The notes: generated from the sequence alone by a model not told the origin. Shown: positions 26,558-34,350, counted from the first letter of the stretch. The stretch: 64,000 bases of DNA from Brevibacillus dissolubilis (GCF_006170445.1 NZ_VCNA01000010.1:1-64000), one strand, 5' to 3'. Program-made: numbers and translations.

Positions 26558-27595
26558 ATGCCAGGCAGTGTTGAGTTTGCAGATTGGACGTTTGACTGGT
26601 CGATTCCAAATCTACGTGGCGAGGGCTTGGTCATCACCAATGCGCGCTACAGAGGGATGAGTGTGCTGGCCCGTGCTTCTCAGCCGTTCGTGCTGGTCAA
26701 TTATCATGGGGGAAGCCCAATTTTCAAAGACGGGCTGAACCCAAAATGCGGCGGCAGGGCTTACTACGCGCTGGTTCCCACGGCTCCCAATGCCAATGAC
26801 AACGACCTTCCACTGGGCAGCTATGCCAACAATGACAACGAATACGACCCCGTGAACAATCCACGTGGAGCAGTGGTAGTGGAACGGATGGAGCCGAGTC
26901 CTGTCGATCCGGCCCATGTGATGATCTGGAGCAAATTTCAGGTGGGGAATTATCAGTACATCCACCGCTGGGAGTTCCGCGCAGACGGGATGGTGATGAT
27001 CTCGGTCGGGCTGGGCGGAAAATTGTACTGGGAGACAGAAGGGATATCGAATCATACGCATCAGTTTTATTTTCGCTTGGACTTCGATATCCTCACCCCA
27101 GATAATAACCTTGTACAGCGGATGGTCCACCAGAATAACGATGAATGCGGAGATGTCTGGGAGAACATCTATTGGGAGGCCAAGCAGAACGTTGATCTGA
27201 ATACCTTCACCAGATGGCGGGTCATCAATAAAACCAAGAAGCCAAACGGCCAGTATCCCGGATACGATCTGGTTCCGCACATCAGTGGCTCGCCGGATGG
27301 AGTGGTCTCGACGGGGGACTTGTGGATACTGCGAAAAGGATGCAGCTCGCAGGAGGATGGATCGGGGGTCGAGTGCGATGATTCGGTGCTCAACCGAGCT
27401 GTTCGCGGGTGGATGATCAATGGACGTGATGTGCTTATGTGGTATTGCCTGCGGCATCATCATGTCGTCCGGCAGTGGGGAGAAGAGGGGAATGTGCTGC
27501 CGTATCATTTTGCCACCTTTTATCTGCAGCCGAGGGATTTTCTTGATGAGACACCAGTGGGATTGTATGATACGAATCCGCCATCACCGTTTTGA
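26558..27595 (+). CDS. copper amine oxidase-like catalytic domain, stand-alone
   Basis: 345 residues matching only the C-terminal catalytic domain of copper amine oxidases, which are normally about 640 residues with N2/N3 domains. Matches in order: WSIPNLRGEGLVITNARYRGM near 14-34; QVGNYQYIHRWEFRADG at 128-144, which aligns with the topaquinone segment (Tyr 132); HTHQFYFRLDFDI with copper-type His 166 and 168; and DVLMWYCLRHHHVVRQW near 291-307 with the third His, ending in the PRDFLDETP close. The usual N-Y-D/E is N-Y-Q here. ATG 26558 is preferred for AAGGGAG upstream; ATG 26525 and TTG 26459 are alternatives. No signal peptide. Amine oxidation is possible but unproven. Confidence 0.65.
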   Translation: MPGSVEFADWTFDWSIPNLRGEGLVITNARYRGMSVLARASQPFVLVNYHGGSPIFKDGLNPKCGGRAYYALVPTAPNANDNDLPLGSYANNDNEYDPVNNPRGAVVVERMEPSPVDPAHVMIWSKFQVGNYQYIHRWEFRADGMVMISVGLGGKLYWETEGISNHTHQFYFRLDFDILTPDNNLVQRMVHQNNDECGDVWENIYWEAKQNVDLNTFTRWRVINKTKKPNGQYPGYDLVPHISGSPDGVVSTGDLWILRKGCSSQEDGSGVECDDSVLNRAVRGWMINGRDVLMWYCLRHHHVVRQWGEEGNVLPYHFATFYLQPRDFLDETPVGLYDTNPPSPF

Positions 27596-27780
27596 GTAGA
27601 GGGTATGGAGCAGATGGTGAACCTGTCGGAATATGTTGAGAGATAACTGGAGATAAATTCCAAATTTTGTATTATGATAGAGTTCGTAGAACAGACGGCT
27701 CCCATCTCGTGTTGAAAGCGTTCATAGAATAGAGTCCCGCCTTTCTACCATATTTTTTTGATATGGGGGCGTTAAGACGT

Positions 27781-29379
27781 ATGCGTAACAATTGGAAGAA
27801 AGCTTCTGGCAGTATCCTGCTTGCATCTTTGGTCACGACGGGGCTGGTGATGCCGATTGATCAGACCTTTGCACATGGGGATGCCACACACACAGATGCC
27901 ACTCATGGGGGAGTAGATCAAGCGGCGCAGGCCAAAGAGCATGCTGACCGCTATGATGACCGCATCCAGCTGGAGACCAAGCTGGGGGAGTTCACCAAAG
28001 CCAAAACCAATGGCAAATGGTCGGGCAAGCTCGACATCAACGTGAAAATCAAAGAAACGACCGATAAAGATGTAACCCTTACCTATGAGCTGAAAAAACT
28101 CAACGAAGACAAAACAGGGGAAGTCGCCGTCCTGGCACCGACTCATCTTTTCAAAAAGCAGCTGAAAGAAAAGCAAGAGAAATCCTCTATCGATCTCGCT
28201 GACCTCGAACCGGGATTCTATCAGGTATCGGTGACGGCTACTTCCAAGCAAAACGATGCCGATCTCTGGTATCAGTATGCGCCGGTCTTCCTGACTGTTG
28301 ACGCAGAGGGTGTCCAAACAGGCTGGGCAACCGAATTGCCGACCATGGTCCAAGGGGTAAAAGGGGAGGAAGTCAAAGACGAGGCTACTGTGGCACCCGC
28401 TGCGGTCACCCCTGAAGCCGTGACCGCTTATGGCTACTGGATGCGATATGACCGTGCTGGCGTGGCGGCTCCCGTGCGCAATGCCAAGGTAGAGGTGCTT
28501 TATCTGGACGCAAGCAATGTCTGGCGCGTACTGGCTACCACTTACACAGGCAGCAACGGTTATTACTCGGTCAGCTACACACCGCCAGCCAGCTTTACGG
28601 ATGCACAAGTCCGTGTGCTGACGACAAATACAGGTGCTTATGGACAGGTACAGAATGATGTAGCTGCCGTCTATGGCGTAACTGCTTCCTACTCGGCCAA
28701 GCTGACTACAGGCGGCGATGCCGGTACATGGTACTCTCCAAAAGGGAGCAACTCCGAAAAAGCCCTTTGGGTATTCGATGACCTCGTCAAAACCAAAGAC
28801 GCACTCAAATCCTACAAAGATCCGGGTCTTTCCACCATCGTCTGGTATCCGACGGCAACCAACGGCGCCTACTATACCCGTGGCGGCACGATCAAGCTGG
28901 GTGCGAACAGCCCGTCCAGCATCTCTGTGACCGCACATGAGCTGGGTCACAATTATATGTACAATCTCTACAACGGCAGCTACCCAACCACCAACTGCCC
29001 AAGCCCACACTACATCACCAGAACAACCAATGACCTCGGCTGCGCCTGGTCTGAAGGCTGGGCTGATTTCCTGCAAGCCTATGTGAACAACAACCCGCGC
29101 TATTACTATGACGCGACCAGCTTTACCGATCTGGAAAATACCTCTACCATGGACAGCGGGGATATGGTAGAAGGACGTGTCGCAGGCGCGATGTGGGATC
29201 TGGTTGACACAGTGGCAGACGGCACGGACACCCGCTTGTATGCATTTGGAGATGTGTACAAAGCGATGTATTACAGCAAACGCAACAACTTCCCAGAATA
29301 TTGGACACAGTGGAAAACGCTTGGCTTTGATATCAATGCCAAATATTCTCTGCAACAAAACACAATTAATTATAACTAA
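27781..29379 (+). CDS. secreted zinc metalloprotease (HELGH type)
   Basis: 532 residues. A signal peptide (about 1-30) is followed by a His/Asp-rich stretch, a charged Ig-like propeptide region, a carboxypeptidase-regulatory-like beta domain (about 215-295) and a gluzincin-type catalytic region. The zinc motif TAHELGHNY lies at about 385-392 and the third ligand is likely the Glu in SEGWADF (425). Extracellular protein degradation is inferred; the exact peptidase family is not certain. ATG 27781 is assigned by the hydrophobic leader; the RBS (GGGGGCG) is weak and a CCATAT/ATATGG hairpin sits just before it. Confidence 0.8.
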   Translation: MRNNWKKASGSILLASLVTTGLVMPIDQTFAHGDATHTDATHGGVDQAAQAKEHADRYDDRIQLETKLGEFTKAKTNGKWSGKLDINVKIKETTDKDVTLTYELKKLNEDKTGEVAVLAPTHLFKKQLKEKQEKSSIDLADLEPGFYQVSVTATSKQNDADLWYQYAPVFLTVDAEGVQTGWATELPTMVQGVKGEEVKDEATVAPAAVTPEAVTAYGYWMRYDRAGVAAPVRNAKVEVLYLDASNVWRVLATTYTGSNGYYSVSYTPPASFTDAQVRVLTTNTGAYGQVQNDVAAVYGVTASYSAKLTTGGDAGTWYSPKGSNSEKALWVFDDLVKTKDALKSYKDPGLSTIVWYPTATNGAYYTRGGTIKLGANSPSSISVTAHELGHNYMYNLYNGSYPTTNCPSPHYITRTTNDLGCAWSEGWADFLQAYVNNNPRYYYDATSFTDLENTSTMDSGDMVEGRVAGAMWDLVDTVADGTDTRLYAFGDVYKAMYYSKRNNFPEYWTQWKTLGFDINAKYSLQQNTINYN

Positions 29380-29388
29380 CACGGAATC

Positions 29389-29430
29389 AGTCCCTAGGTC
29401 AGCCTGACGGAGCTTAGGGGCTTTTCTTTT
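29389..29430 (+). terminator. intrinsic terminator
   Basis: AGTCCCTAGG (29389-29398) pairs with CTTAGGGGCT (29413-29422) with two G-T pairs, followed by a T-rich tract. It ends the protease gene. Confidence 0.78.
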
Positions 29431-29481
29431 GATTTTTTTCCTTTCCATATGAACTAAGGACAAGAGAGAGGAGCCATCGTA

Positions 29482-29958
29482 GTGGTGAAAGGGTTTAATA
29501 GAATAGGGGCAGGCTTGCTCCTGATGTGCTTCTTGTGGGTTCTGACGGGATGCTCGGATCAAGCTTCATTAGACGAGACACCACCTGTACCTGAGACACC
29601 TTTTCCCGTTCAGCTAAAGACAGACCTGCTTACCTACACGTTTCAAAATAATCAGGGTTCCGTTGATTTGGAAATAACGCTGTCCACACCCCAAAAAGCA
29701 GCTCTAGATGGGAGTGTCGTCTACCAGTTGTTTCGTGATCAGCAGGGGGAATGGGTGAAGATTGGGGAGGCCGAGTCTTTTCGGGGAGAGCTTAGCGCAG
29801 ACCAGCCGAAGTCAATCAAGCATCATTTGACCGGGTTAACGGCCGGGCGGTATCGGGTAGTCGTCAACGGTACATATGGCGGGAGCGGCAAGGAAGCCAG
29901 CTATATTTTTATCATCAAAAATGACGGAACGTTCGAGATCGAACAGTCTCTTGTGTGA
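29482..29958 (+). CDS. lipoprotein of unknown function
   Basis: 158 residues. The leader ends in the lipobox VLTGCS with Cys 24, followed by a Pro-rich spacer and an intracellular-protease-inhibitor-like beta sandwich (about 45-158) of the BsuPI type; that resemblance is tentative. If it holds, it might restrain the metalloprotease encoded next door. Start is GTG 29482 (GTG GTG AAA) with GAGAGGAG upstream. Confidence 0.62.
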   Translation: MVKGFNRIGAGLLLMCFLWVLTGCSDQASLDETPPVPETPFPVQLKTDLLTYTFQNNQGSVDLEITLSTPQKAALDGSVVYQLFRDQQGEWVKIGEAESFRGELSADQPKSIKHHLTGLTAGRYRVVVNGTYGGSGKEASYIFIIKNDGTFEIEQSLV

Positions 29959-29979
29959 ACCGTTAGAAACTTCATTGCC

Positions 29980-30008
29980 TTGACAAAATGCCCAATCTCC
30001 TTTACTGT
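29980..30008 (+). promoter_or_regulatory. promoter of the trpBA leader
   Basis: A perfect -35 TTGACA (29980-29985) with a weaker -10 TACTGT (30003-30008) at 17 bp. Predicted start near 30015, giving a leader of about 340 nt before trpB. Confidence 0.6.
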
Positions 30009-30124
30009 AAGAACAGAGAAGAACAGTCTGACAAGTATGAATATGCAGGCTGTAGACCAGTTGAGAGCAGTTAGACGAGAGTAAGTTTTGTAGGTAGCAA
30101 GTATTATTGGATATATTCAGTCAC

Positions 30125-30180
30125 GAGCAGAGTTGAGTCGAGTTGGATTGATGAGCAGAGAAGAGGAGAGCTGAGCAGAG
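30125..30180 (+). promoter_or_regulatory. TRAP-binding site (GAG repeats) in the trp leader
   Basis: Ten GAG triplets start at 30125, 30130, 30135, 30140, 30153, 30158, 30163, 30168, 30173 and 30178: four, then six, each spaced by exactly two bases, with one or two degenerate steps (GGA at 30145, TTG at 30148) bridging the gap. The 11-subunit trp RNA-binding attenuation protein binds just this pattern of (G/U)AG repeats. A weaker NAG series (30053, 30058, 30063, 30068) lies upstream. Confidence 0.85.
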
Positions 30181-30223
30181 TCTGTTACCTTATGACGATA
30201 CCAGCAAATCCAGAAGCTCTTCT
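30164..30223 (+). promoter_or_regulatory. antiterminator of the trp leader
   Basis: AGGAGAGCT (30164-30172) can pair over nine positions, one of them G-U, with AGCTCTTCT (30215-30223). It uses three GAG triplets on one side and the terminator stem on the other, so TRAP binding and antitermination exclude each other. Confidence 0.78.
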
Positions 30224-30233
30224 GGATTTTTTT
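30206..30233 (+). terminator. trp leader attenuator terminator
   Basis: AAATCCAGAA (30206-30215) pairs with TTCTGGATTT (30220-30229) around a GCTC loop, followed by a seven-T run. It lies about 125 nt upstream of the trpB start and would stop transcription when TRAP is tryptophan-loaded. Confidence 0.85.
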
Positions 30234-30356
30234 ATATTTTCCTCCAAAATTTCTTCCCTCCCTCTCCACCCACACGCATGGATGTTCCCACCGCGTACCC
30301 GCTCGATTTCCTGACTGCAATGAATCTGTTCAAAACCTCAAGGGAGATGAATTGGC

Positions 30357-31589
30357 ATGCACAAGGAAGGCTATTTCGGCCAGTATGGCGGGATTTTTAT
30401 CCCAGAGATTTTGTATCCGGCATTTCAGAATTTGATTGAAGAGTACCACAAGATCAAAGAGGATGAATCGTTCTGGAACGAATTTTTGCACATCTTGCAA
30501 AATTTCTCCGGTCGTCCGACACCTCTGACCTATGCTTCTAAACTTACCGAGCATTTTGGTAAGGCCAAAATCTATATCAAGCGCGAAGACTTGAACCATT
30601 CTGGCGCACACAAGATCAATAACGTCATCGGCCAGGGTCTCTTGACCAAGCGCATGGGCAAAACCCGTGTCATTGCCGAGACGGGAGCCGGTCAGCACGG
30701 TGTGGCGACCGCGATCATGGCAGCGAAAATGGGCTTGAAGGCGACCATCTACATGGGTGCTGTCGACGTAGAGCGTCAATATCCGAACGTATTCTGGATG
30801 AAGCAGCTGGGCGCAGAAGTGGTCGCGGTTGAGTCCGGTCAGGCGACGCTCAAGGATGCGATCAACGAAGCGATGCGCGACTGGGTGTCTAGCTTCGAGG
30901 ATACGCATTATGCGCTGGGTACTGCCTGTGGTGCATATCCGTTCCCTGAGATGGTGACTTACTTCCAATCCGTGATCGGCAAAGAGGTCAAGCAACAGAT
31001 TCTCACAGCAGAAGGTCGTCTGCCATCCCGCATCTATGCGTGTGTCGGTGGCGGTTCCAATGCGATGGGCGTCTTCCACGAGTTCCTGCCTTCTACTGAA
31101 GTAGAGCTGGTCGGTGTCGAGGCGGGCGGTAAAGGTGAAGAATCCGGACAGCACGCAGCGCGGATTGCTTTTAAACAGGCAAAAGTAGGCGTGGCACAAG
31201 GCTACAAAACGCTTTTCCTGCAGGATCATGAGGGTCAGATGCAAGAGACACACAGTATCGCAGCGGGTCTCGACTATGTGGGTGTATCACCGATTTTGGC
31301 TGATCTGCATGAGCAGAACCGTGTACGCTTCGAGGCGGCACTTGACCATGAAGTAATCGAAGCGGTGAAGCTGATCATCAAGCAGGAAGGGATCATCCCG
31401 GCGTTTGAATCGTCTCATGCGTTTGCCAGAGCGTTTGCCGAGATTCCGAACACCAGCAAAGATGATATCGTCGTGATTAACCTGTCAGGCCGTGGGGACA
31501 AGGACATCTTTAACATTGCGGAGGGATTGCAAGATGACGAATGGAAGACTTTTATCGCAAGAAGACATCAGCAATATCAAGCTCGCTGA
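30357..31589 (+). CDS. trpB: tryptophan synthase beta chain
   Basis: 410 residues. PLP-dependent subunit that condenses indole with serine. The PLP lysine is K86 in HSGAHKINN, the phosphate-binding loop is VGGGSNAMG and the activation segment ETGAGQHGVATA is intact. Compared with the common bacterial TrpB several family-constant spots differ (for example GVSPILADLHEQ where GVGPEHA is usual), so it is a divergent member. AAGGGAG precedes ATG 30357. It is the first gene after the TRAP-type leader and overlaps trpA by 56 bases. No other trp genes are in the window. Confidence 0.93.
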   Translation: MHKEGYFGQYGGIFIPEILYPAFQNLIEEYHKIKEDESFWNEFLHILQNFSGRPTPLTYASKLTEHFGKAKIYIKREDLNHSGAHKINNVIGQGLLTKRMGKTRVIAETGAGQHGVATAIMAAKMGLKATIYMGAVDVERQYPNVFWMKQLGAEVVAVESGQATLKDAINEAMRDWVSSFEDTHYALGTACGAYPFPEMVTYFQSVIGKEVKQQILTAEGRLPSRIYACVGGGSNAMGVFHEFLPSTEVELVGVEAGGKGEESGQHAARIAFKQAKVGVAQGYKTLFLQDHEGQMQETHSIAAGLDYVGVSPILADLHEQNRVRFEAALDHEVIEAVKLIIKQEGIIPAFESSHAFARAFAEIPNTSKDDIVVINLSGRGDKDIFNIAEGLQDDEWKTFIARRHQQYQAR

Positions 31590-32349
31590 TCTGATCGAAT
31601 CTAAGAAAAGTACCAAACGCATTCAGATCATGACGCACCAGATTCTTGGCTATCCAGACTTTGAGACGAACTATGAGATGATCAAGCTGTTCGCCAAGTA
31701 CGGTGTAGATTATGTCGAATTGCAGATTCCATTCTCTGAGCCTATCGCAGATGGTCCGGTCTTCCTCAAGGCCAATCAGGATGCGCTCAAGAACGGTGTA
31801 ACTGTGGAGCAATGCTTTGCCTTCGCGGAAAAGGTGGCAGCGGAGTTCAATATCCCGTTCCTGTTCATGACGTATTACAACATCCTGTATGCACAGGGTG
31901 TGGAAGCGTTCGTGAAGCGCAGCAAGGAGATCGGGATCAAGGGCCTGATCGTGCCGGATGCGTATCCAGAAGGTTCTGCTGAGTACTTCGAAGCGTGCCA
32001 AAAGCATGGTGTCGACGCGATTGTGCTGACCACGCCGTATACCACCCCAGAGCGGATGGAGTACCTCAATTCGCTGGCGAGCGGCTTCGTCTATTGTGTT
32101 GCGCGTAAAGGTGTGACGGGTTCCAAGACCAAGTTCGATGATGCCACTACGGAATATATCGCGAACTGCCGGGCAAGCCTGGATGTGCCGATTGGTGTCG
32201 GCTTCGGGATTCAGGAGCGGGAGGATATCGACTATCTCGCGGGTAAGAGCGATATTGCGATCGTGGGTAGTGAGCTCTTGAAGGTGCTGGAGCGTGACGG
32301 GCTTGCCGGTGTTGAGAGATTGCTGGCGGAGCTGACGGAGGAGAAGTAA
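31534..32349 (+). CDS. trpA: tryptophan synthase alpha chain
   Basis: 271-residue TIM barrel that cleaves indole-3-glycerol phosphate to indole. The catalytic Glu (about 62, in YVELQIPF) and the Asp of ADGP (about 73) are kept. The loop-2 motif reads FSEP rather than the usual FSDP, and LGIP is LQIP, so it is divergent like its TrpB partner. GGAGGG precedes ATG 31534, which lies inside trpB, so the pair is tightly coupled. The C-terminus IGVGFGIQEREDI is standard. Confidence 0.92.
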   Translation: MTNGRLLSQEDISNIKLADLIESKKSTKRIQIMTHQILGYPDFETNYEMIKLFAKYGVDYVELQIPFSEPIADGPVFLKANQDALKNGVTVEQCFAFAEKVAAEFNIPFLFMTYYNILYAQGVEAFVKRSKEIGIKGLIVPDAYPEGSAEYFEACQKHGVDAIVLTTPYTTPERMEYLNSLASGFVYCVARKGVTGSKTKFDDATTEYIANCRASLDVPIGVGFGIQEREDIDYLAGKSDIAIVGSELLKVLERDGLAGVERLLAELTEEK

Positions 32350-32480
32350 GGGAAGAACGAGTATAGATATTATAGAAGAAATAGATGGATTTTTGGGGGA
32401 ACAGAGCTTAGTTTGGCTGAGCGGTTGTGAAAAAAAGCGAATCGTTTGATAGAGAAAGCTTCTGCTAGATGATGTGAAAG

Positions 32481-32530
32481 ATGACCCGTAAGACGGACAC
32501 TTTGAAAAAAGTGAGCCTCTTACGGGTCAT
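32481..32530 (+). terminator. long hairpin after trpBA
   Basis: ATGACCCGTAAG (32481-32492) pairs perfectly with CTTACGGGTCAT (32519-32530), with an inner CACTTT/AAAGTG stem. The tail TTGTGTTT is only moderately U-rich. Likely the trpBA terminator. The rest of 32350-32674 shows no gene. Confidence 0.65.
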
Positions 32531-32553
32531 TTGTGTTTGAATCCAATTTAACT

Positions 32554-32592
32554 TAAAAAAAGATGACTCCTGATGAATTCAGAAGTCATCTT
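32554..32592 (-). terminator. terminator of the lectin gene
   Basis: AAGATGACT (32560-32568) and AGTCATCTT (32584-32592) form a stem. Read on the minus strand the stem is followed by a run of seven T, so it ends the convergent lectin transcript. Confidence 0.85.
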
Positions 32593-32674
32593 CTGGCCGC
32601 ATAGCAACCGCGGTTCTTTCATGTAAATTTCCACCATCGGAGTCATCACTCACACGGCTCCATGGGTTATATAC

Positions 32675-33193
32675 TTAATACCAATTTGTATTGGAAGCCC
32701 AGACAGGTTTCGCGGGGACGAACTTATTGTCATAAAAGACAAGATTCCCATCATCTTGAACGACTAGTGTGTCACCTTTGAGGCCTTCTGGCAAAACTCC
32801 GCCGTAATGGCTATTCGACCATGACTTTGTATCTTCATACCAGAAATATACAGGGGCTACATTATCTGTTACTCGAAGAGTTCCGTTCATGATAATTAAT
32901 TTTTCAGGATGTGCATAAAATTCACGATTTAAGAACGGATCATAGTAAAGAAATTGACTTTTGTTATCAGTGTTTGTATCCCAGAGACCAGTACCGGCTT
33001 TATAAAGCACAAGATTCCCATCTGCTTGCATGATGAGAGTAAATCTACCATCATTAGATACTAACGACTGGCCTTGAGATAGTGTTTCGCCTTCTTTGAG
33101 ATAGTTCTTTGCAAAGGCCGCAGAGACACCAGAGAGCTGAAGCATAGAAACTGCAAGTAAAATAAAAGCGGTCTTTTTCGCAGTCATTTTCAT
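32675..33193 (-). CDS. secreted bulb-type mannose-binding lectin domain protein
   Basis: 172 residues. A signal peptide (about 1-28, cleavage after AFA) is followed by one beta-prism-II (B-lectin, GNA-like) domain. The mannose-binding consensus QxDxNxVxY is complete twice: QADGNLVLY (56-64) and QDDGNLVFY (146-154); the third copy (about 99-110) is degenerate. Family members bind mannose; some bacterial ones are lectin-like bacteriocins, but this is much smaller than those, and its role is open. AAAGAGGAG precedes the ATG at 33193. It has its own promoter (33238-33266) and terminator. Confidence 0.85.
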   Translation of the reverse strand: MKMTAKKTAFILLAVSMLQLSGVSAAFAKNYLKEGETLSQGQSLVSNDGRFTLIMQADGNLVLYKAGTGLWDTNTDNKSQFLYYDPFLNREFYAHPEKLIIMNGTLRVTDNVAPVYFWYEDTKSWSNSHYGGVLPEGLKGDTLVVQDDGNLVFYDNKFVPAKPVWASNTNWY

Positions 33194-33237
33194 GGAAGTT
33201 TACTCCTCTTTAGGAATATTTTTTTAATTCCTAATAG

Positions 33238-33266
33238 AATATAACATTTACTTCCATAATGATCAA
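33238..33266 (-). promoter_or_regulatory. promoter of the lectin gene
   Basis: On the minus strand TTGATC (33261-33266) and TATATT (33238-33243) are spaced by 17 bp. An AGGAAT/ATTCCT hairpin (33212-33232) lies in the short 5' leader just upstream of the RBS. The remainder of 33267-33458 shows no feature. Confidence 0.58.
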
Positions 33267-33458
33267 CTATTTTACAGTAACTTTTTGTAAATATAGTTCC
33301 CGTCATGATGTGAACCTGTCGATGAAACAAACGGATTAAGTGGTGTTCATGCAGAGTATGAGAAATGGCTTTGGTATTCAAAGTTATAGTTCAGATAGTA
33401 GTAATTTTTTGGCTGTAAAAGAGCATGTAGGAATATGATAGAAGAGAGGAGGGGGTTC

Positions 33459-33914
33459 ATGAAAACGTGGATGTTTTTTGGAGCAGGTGTACTCGTTGCT
33501 TTGTTGATCTTGAGCGTCAATTTCGTCGATGTGGGCGATGGGGGTCAGTATGTAAGCGGAAATATTTTAGCGGAGCAACAGCTTTTGAGAGAACGGATTC
33601 ATAGTGAGTATCTGATCGGATATGATAAAACTATAGAGATTGCGGAGTGGACAGCGGAAGCTATGAAAACATTGCGTGCGCTATCTGATGGGGATTTGGC
33701 GGCGATGAAGCTGATCGGGATGGCAGGGGTGAACCGCAATGATTTGATGAAGAATCATTATATTTACATAGAGTATAAAGAGGGTGTAAGGATTTATATT
33801 CCAGTAGGGGTAAGAGAGCCTGAAAAACATGTACTGGTGGAAATGGATGGAGGCTTTTATCAGGGGGAGGTAGGTCGGGAGACGGTTCAGGAAGTGTATA
33901 ATGTGTTTCCGTGA
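33459..33914 (+). CDS. membrane-anchored protein of unknown function
   Basis: 151 residues: one N-terminal hydrophobic helix (about 3-22), then a soluble extracytoplasmic part with an acidic-helical segment and a short beta region. No family recognised. GAGGAGGGGG precedes ATG 33459. A single gene with a terminator at 33979-34010, just left of the prophage. Confidence 0.6.
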   Translation: MKTWMFFGAGVLVALLILSVNFVDVGDGGQYVSGNILAEQQLLRERIHSEYLIGYDKTIEIAEWTAEAMKTLRALSDGDLAAMKLIGMAGVNRNDLMKNHYIYIEYKEGVRIYIPVGVREPEKHVLVEMDGGFYQGEVGRETVQEVYNVFP

Positions 33915-33978
33915 GAGGATGGTTGGCGGTTTGATAGTAGGTTGAGTTGATGGTTGCAAGTTGCATGTATATGGCTTT

Positions 33979-34010
33979 AAGCTTCTGTGATGATGGCAGA
34001 AGCTTTTTTG
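33979..34010 (+). terminator. intrinsic terminator
   Basis: AAGCTTCTG (33979-33987) pairs with CAGAAGCTT (33997-34005), followed by a T-run. Confidence 0.9.
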
Positions 34011-34030
34011 TCTTGGTTTTCTATCTATAT

Positions 34031-34259
34031 AGAGGGGCGGTCTGTCCGCGGCGAGCCTTTTTTGAAAATCAACTCAGCGGAGTGAAAGGCAAGGGCGTAG
34101 TTACTTCTATGAATCCGCATAGGGGCAAACGCTACGCTTGAGTAGGCTTCGGAGGAATTTTTGACCCGAACATAGCCCTTGGGTTTCATGGAGTGGACAG
34201 TGAATCATCCTTGCGGATTTTCGAAGTAGGCGAGTCGCGGACAGACCGCCCCCGCCTCT
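34031..34259. repeat. 229-bp structured element with nested inverted repeats
   Basis: A perfect 17-bp terminal inverted repeat (GGGGCGGTCTGTCCGCG at 34034-34050; complement at 34236-34252) encloses further nested pairs: GAAAATC 34064-34070 with GATTTTC 34216-34222; TGAAA..CAAGGGC 34083-34096 with GCCCTTG..TTTCA 34175-34188; GTAG/CTAC (34097-34100, 34132-34135) around a CTATG/CATAG hairpin; and TTCGG/CCGAA (34148-34152, 34166-34170). It fits a MITE-like element or a multibranched structured RNA. It is noncoding and lies at the left edge of the prophage. Confidence 0.65.
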
Positions 34260-34294
34260 GTCGAAAAATGCGATATAAAGGTATTTTTACCTGA

Positions 34295-34323
34295 TTGAAA
34301 ACCATATCAAAAGGTGAGATAAT
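34295..34323 (+). promoter_or_regulatory. SigA promoter of the prophage late regulator
   Basis: TTGAAA (34295-34300), 17-bp spacer, GATAAT (34318-34323). Predicted start near 34330, just before the LexA box. Confidence 0.75.
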
Positions 34324-34336
34324 GAGAACACAAAAA

Positions 34337-34350
34337 CGAACAAACGTTCC
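34337..34350 (+). promoter_or_regulatory. LexA/DinR (SOS) box
   Basis: CGAACAAACGTTCC matches the Bacillus SOS consensus CGAACRNRYGTTYG at 13 of 14 positions. It covers about +8 to +21 of the promoter, a position expected to block transcription until DNA damage removes LexA. Confidence 0.78.

Noticed and set aside
29959-30356. T-box riboswitch or leader peptide upstream of trpB.
   Set aside because: No T-box AGGGTGGNACCGCG core and no Trp-rich reading frame are present; the GAG repeats fit a TRAP site instead.
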